Assembly (NCBI RefSeq): GCF_900116115.1
Contig: NZ_FOZP01000005.1
Coordinates: 297,680 to 345,747 of the forward strand
DNA from: Lutibacter maritimus
GTDB lineage: Bacteria; Bacteroidota; Bacteroidia; Flavobacteriales; Flavobacteriaceae
DNA: 48,068 nt
Direction of reading: 5' to 3'
In this document: in pieces, positions 45,283-48,068 of the stretch
Layout of the letters: every line of letters begins with the position of its first letter
How positions within the stretch are numbered: the stretch's first letter is position 1
Program-made: the position numbers and the translations under genes
The notes under the pieces: generated by a model
The model's input: the letters and a program-made list of their open reading frames with translations, nothing else
Told to the model about the DNA's origin: nothing
Databases searched by the model: none

Positions 45283-45297
45283 AATTAACAAATAAAA

Positions 45298-45903
45298 ATG
45301 GCAAGATATACAGGACCAAAAACTAAAATTGCTCGTAAATTTGGTGAAGCAATTTTTGGAGATGATAAAGCTTTTGAAAAAAGAAATTATCCTCCAGGAC
45401 AACACGGAGCTAACAAGCGTAGAGGTAAAAAATCTGAATACGCAATTCAGTTAGAAGAAAAGCAAAAAGCTAAATATACCTATGGTATTTTAGAAAAACA
45501 ATTTAGAAACATATTTAAAAAAGCATCGGCATCGTCAGGTGTTACAGGTGAGATTTTATTACAATTATGTGAATCTAGATTGGATAATGTTGTATACAGA
45601 TTAGGAATTGCTCCTAGTAGAAGTGCAGCACGTCAGTTAGTATCTCATAGACATATAACAGTTAATGGAGAATTAGTTAGTATTCCTTCATATACTTTAA
45701 ATGCTGGTGATGTAGTTGCTGTTAGAGAAAAATCTAAATCATTAGTTGCTATTGAAGATTCTTTAGCTAATAGAAATGATGTATATGAATGGCTTACTTG
45801 GAATTCAGATACAAAACAAGGTAACTTTGTAAGTGTACCTGAAAGAATTCAAATTCCTGAAAATATCAAGGAACAATTAATCGTAGAGTTATACTCTAAA
45901 TAA
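45298..45903 (+). CDS. rpsD: 30S ribosomal protein uS4
   Basis: The protein has 201 residues. [20 protein letters not shown] start, [20 protein letters not shown], and the S4 RNA-binding domain with [20 protein letters not shown] and [19 protein letters not shown]4 starts 30S assembly and often represses its own operon. It follows the structured 84-bp gap and lies 22 bp before rpoA. Confidence 0.99.
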   Translation: MARYTGPKTKIARKFGEAIFGDDKAFEKRNYPPGQHGANKRRGKKSEYAIQLEEKQKAKYTYGILEKQFRNIFKKASASSGVTGEILLQLCESRLDNVVYRLGIAPSRSAARQLVSHRHITVNGELVSIPSYTLNAGDVVAVREKSKSLVAIEDSLANRNDVYEWLTWNSDTKQGNFVSVPERIQIPENIKEQLIVELYSK

Positions 45904-45925
45904 TTTTAAAGATACCAATTCTATT

Positions 45926-46918
45926 ATGGCAATTTTAAATTTTCAAAAGCCCGATAAAGTAATTATGATCGATTCTACCGATTTTAGTGGTAGATTTGAG
46001 TTCAGACCTTTAGAACCTGGATTTGGTTTAACGGTTGGTAATGCTTTAAGAAGAGTGTTATTATCTTCTTTAGAAGGTTTTGCAATAACATCACTTCGTA
46101 TTGAAGGTATTGAACACGAATTTTCAACAATTAAAGGTGTTGTTGAAGATGTAACTGAAATTATCTTAAATTTAAAGCAAGTACGTTTCAAAAAGCAAAT
46201 TGATGATACTGATAGAGAAACTGTAAATGTTTCTATTTCAAATCAAAGTCAGTTAACTGCCGGAGACTTACAAAAATATATTTCTGGTTTTCAAGTATTA
46301 AATCACGATTTAGTAATTTGTAATATGGAAAAATCTGTTACTTTAGATTTTGAAATTACAATTGAAAAAGGAAGAGGATTTGTACCAGCTGAAGAAAACA
46401 AAAAATCAGGAGTAGCTTTAGGAACAATTTTTACAGATTCTATTTTTACACCTATTAAAAATGTAAAATACGCTGTTGAAAACTTCCGTGTAGAACAAAA
46501 AACAGATTACGAAAAATTGGTTTTTGACATTACTACAGACGGGTCAATTGCACCTAAAGATGCTTTAACCGAGGCTGCAAAAATTTTAATTCATCATTTT
46601 ATGTTATTCTCAGATGAGCGTATAACTTTAGAAGCTGATGAAATTGCTCAAACTGAAACTTATGATGAAGAGTCTTTACATATGCGTCAGTTGTTAAAAA
46701 CAAAGTTAGTGGATATGGATTTATCTGTAAGAGCACTAAATTGTTTAAAAGCTGCTGAAGTTGATACATTAGGAGATTTAGTATCATTTAATAAAAACGA
46801 TTTAATGAAGTTCCGTAATTTCGGTAAAAAATCTTTAACTGAACTTGATGAATTAGTTCATAATAAAGGTTTGAATTTTGGGATGGATTTAAGCAAATAT
46901 AAATTAGATAAAGATTAA
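45926..46918 (+). CDS. rpoA: RNA polymerase alpha subunit
   Basis: The protein has 330 residues. The N-terminal dimerisation domain contains [21 protein letters not shown] (split across 20-41) and [20 protein letters not shown]. After a linker, the C-terminal domain (about 255-330) has [26 protein letters not shown] helices, [15 protein letters not shown] and binds upstream promoter DNA and activators. Standard length. It lies between rpsD and rplQ. Confidence 0.99.
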   Translation: MAILNFQKPDKVIMIDSTDFSGRFEFRPLEPGFGLTVGNALRRVLLSSLEGFAITSLRIEGIEHEFSTIKGVVEDVTEIILNLKQVRFKKQIDDTDRETVNVSISNQSQLTAGDLQKYISGFQVLNHDLVICNMEKSVTLDFEITIEKGRGFVPAEENKKSGVALGTIFTDSIFTPIKNVKYAVENFRVEQKTDYEKLVFDITTDGSIAPKDALTEAAKILIHHFMLFSDERITLEADEIAQTETYDEESLHMRQLLKTKLVDMDLSVRALNCLKAAEVDTLGDLVSFNKNDLMKFRNFGKKSLTELDELVHNKGLNFGMDLSKYKLDKD

Positions 46919-46919
46919 T

Positions 46920-46937
46920 TTAAAACGAAAGTTTTAA
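46920..46937 (+). other. GAAA-tetraloop hairpin in the rpoA-rplQ gap
   Basis: TTAAAAC (46920-46926), the loop GAAA, and GTTTTAA (46931-46937) form a 7-bp stem closed by a C-G pair under a stable GNRA loop, directly after the rpoA stop. Processing or mRNA stability are possible roles. Confidence 0.45.
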
Positions 46938-46952
46938 TTACGATAAGATAAG

Positions 46953-47432
46953 ATGAGACACGGAAAGAAATTTAATCACTTAGGAAGACAAACCGCACAT
47001 AGAAAAGCTATGCTTGCTAATATGGCTTGTTCTTTAATTGAGCATAAAAGAATTAACACAACTGTTGCTAAAGCAAAAGCATTACGTCAGTTTGTTGAGC
47101 CTTTAATCACAAAATCAAAAGATGATACTACGCATAATCGTAGAATTGTATTTAGTTATTTACGTAACAAATATGCAATTACTGAATTATTTAAAGAAGT
47201 ATCAGTTAAGGTTGCGGATAGACCAGGAGGATATGTTCGTATCATTAAATTAGGAAATCGTCAAGGAGATAACGCTCCAATGGCTATGGTTGAACTAGTT
47301 GATTACAACACAACATACAATCCAAATAGTAAAAAGAAAAAGAAAACAACGCGTAGAGGAAAGTCTAAAAAGGCTGAAGACACTGTTGTTGATGCCGCAG
47401 ATACAACTGAAGAAACTAAGAGTGATAATTAA
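46953..47432 (+). CDS. rplQ: 50S ribosomal protein bL17 with a long C-terminal tail
   Basis: The protein has 159 residues. The core (1-115) has [20 protein letters not shown] and [21 protein letters not shown] charged tail of about 40 residues ([20 protein letters not shown] and more) goes beyond the E. coli length of 127; such tails are common in Bacteroidota. It is the last gene of the ribosomal block and is followed by a strong terminator. Confidence 0.98.
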   Translation: MRHGKKFNHLGRQTAHRKAMLANMACSLIEHKRINTTVAKAKALRQFVEPLITKSKDDTTHNRRIVFSYLRNKYAITELFKEVSVKVADRPGGYVRIIKLGNRQGDNAPMAMVELVDYNTTYNPNSKKKKKTTRRGKSKKAEDTVVDAADTTEETKSDN

Positions 47433-47457
47433 TGTTAATTAATCATCAATTATAAAA

Positions 47458-47495
47458 TAAAAAGGATAAATTATTAATAATTTATCCTTTTTTTT
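47458..47495 (+). terminator. Rho-independent terminator of the ribosomal block
   Basis: AAAGGATAAATT (47461-47472) pairs with AATTTATCCTTT (47479-47490) around a 6-base loop, followed by a T-tract to 47495. A perfect 12-bp stem 28 bp after the rplQ stop. Confidence 0.93.
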
Positions 47496-47502
47496 ACCTT
47501 TA
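47495..47502 (+). promoter_or_regulatory. Possible -7 element for the last gene
   Basis: TACCTTTA differs from TAnnTTTG only in the last base and lies 24 bases before the ATG at 47527, just past the terminator. No clear -33 TTG is seen. Confidence 0.3.
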
Positions 47503-47526
47503 TAATAAATAATTAAAAAAAAACTT

Positions 47527-48068
47527 ATGAAAAAGATATTTGTATTCCTGTTTTCAATATCAACTGCTTATTTTTTACAAGCTCAAACATTTATAAATTA
47601 CAATACTTTGTCCGGAAAAGATGCCGGAGCAACTGTCAGTGCTTATATTAATAATAATTCTGAAATGAGTGGGAGTTTTTATTTGTATGAAAATTGGGAA
47701 AATAATGCAACTGTTTTATTTAAAAATGAAGAAGTTTTGATAAAAAACATAAACTTTGATGCATTAAGAGGCAAATTTGTTTCCCAAATTTCTACTGATT
47801 CTGTATTCGTATTCTATAACTTAGATAAAGTTTTTATTTTAGGAAAAACTTTTATAAATATAAATAACAAATATTATCAAAGTTTAGATAGTAGCAACCC
47901 AGAAAATGGATTTTTAAAAGAATATTATATTAAAGAAATTAAACCCGAAGTTCATGTAATTTCCAACAAAGTTTTAAAACCCGGTGAAAAGAAATTAATG
48001 CATAAATATTATATGTATTTAAATAATACACTAACAGAAATAAATTTAAAAAAGAAAGATATTTTAAA
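47527..48068 (+). CDS. Exported protein of unknown function, N-terminal part only
   Basis: The frame starts at the ATG at 47527 and stays open to the right edge (180 codons). A signal peptide (MKKIFVFLFSISTAYFLQAQ) is followed by beta-rich sequence with TFINYNTLSGKDAGATVSAY and FYLYENWENNATVLFKNEEV. Later KVFILGKTFINI and LKPGEKKLMHKYY can be read. I do not recognise the family. It lies behind the ribosomal terminator and so is probably a separate unit. Confidence 0.75.
   Translation, partial: MKKIFVFLFSISTAYFLQAQTFINYNTLSGKDAGATVSAYINNNSEMSGSFYLYENWENNATVLFKNEEVLIKNINFDALRGKFVSQISTDSVFVFYNLDKVFILGKTFININNKYYQSLDSSNPENGFLKEYYIKEIKPEVHVISNKVLKPGEKKLMHKYYMYLNNTLTEINLKKKDIL

Noticed and set aside
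30423..47432. Frameshifts or broken genes in the ribosomal cluster
   Set aside because: Every ribosomal frame is intact, with normal length and conserved ends. rpmJ is only short, not broken.

Overview
The window looks like a chromosomal segment from a marine or aquatic member of the Flavobacteriaceae (Bacteroidota). I cannot fix the genus. The evidence is strong AT bias, Bacteroidota-type promoters (-7 TAnnTTTG), a SusC/SusD outer-membrane uptake locus, an Ig-like-repeat surface protein of the kind secreted by type IX systems, and a flavobacterial ribosomal protein order (str and S10 operons fused with no tuf, and secY followed directly by infA and rpmJ).

Layout. 1-1331 (-): 5' part of a large repeat-built surface protein that continues outside the window. 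1542-2894 (+): mpl, a muropeptide recycling ligase. 2898-9870: accessory block with a small DUF3592-like membrane protein (-), then a tight run (+) of one very large exported protein of unknown function and four small zinc-ribbon membrane proteins. 9881-12730 (-): trkH and trkA, potassium uptake. 12787-13485 (+): radC. 13556-18000: surface-glycan genes (deacetylase-like protein, FemAB/GNAT-like acyltransferase, GT4 and GT2 glycosyltransferases). 17997-19602: HAD nucleotidase and an exported protein in operon with the GT2 gene. 19599-20873 (-): rarA. 21035-21700 (+): rhomboid protease. 21806-22552 (-): rlmB. 22652-28100 (-): susC, susD and a lipoprotein, preceded by a 493-bp gene-free region. 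28594-30261 (-): BamA/TamA-like outer-membrane protein. 30423-47432 (+): continuous ribosomal and translation supercluster from rpsL to rplQ, including fusA, secY, infA, rpmJ and rpoA, closed by a strong terminator. 47527-48068 (+): start of an exported protein cut by the window edge.

How the genes work together. The right third is the core translation, export and transcription block. It is almost gapless, so its few larger gaps (upstream of rpsL, rpsJ-rplC, rpsN-rpsH, rpsK-rpsD, rpoA-rplQ) stand out, and each holds inverted repeats that could be regulatory RNA. The middle is cell-envelope biology: glycan building, outer-membrane assembly and TonB-dependent uptake. The best candidate for an undescribed system is the block at 3483-9870. 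Its exported protein has a hydrophobic Gly/Ala-rich segment, a C-terminal part with a GS...DxD-type motif and a coiled tail, and it is followed by four paralogous-looking zinc-ribbon membrane proteins. A polymorphic-toxin or effector-plus-partner arrangement is possible but unproven.
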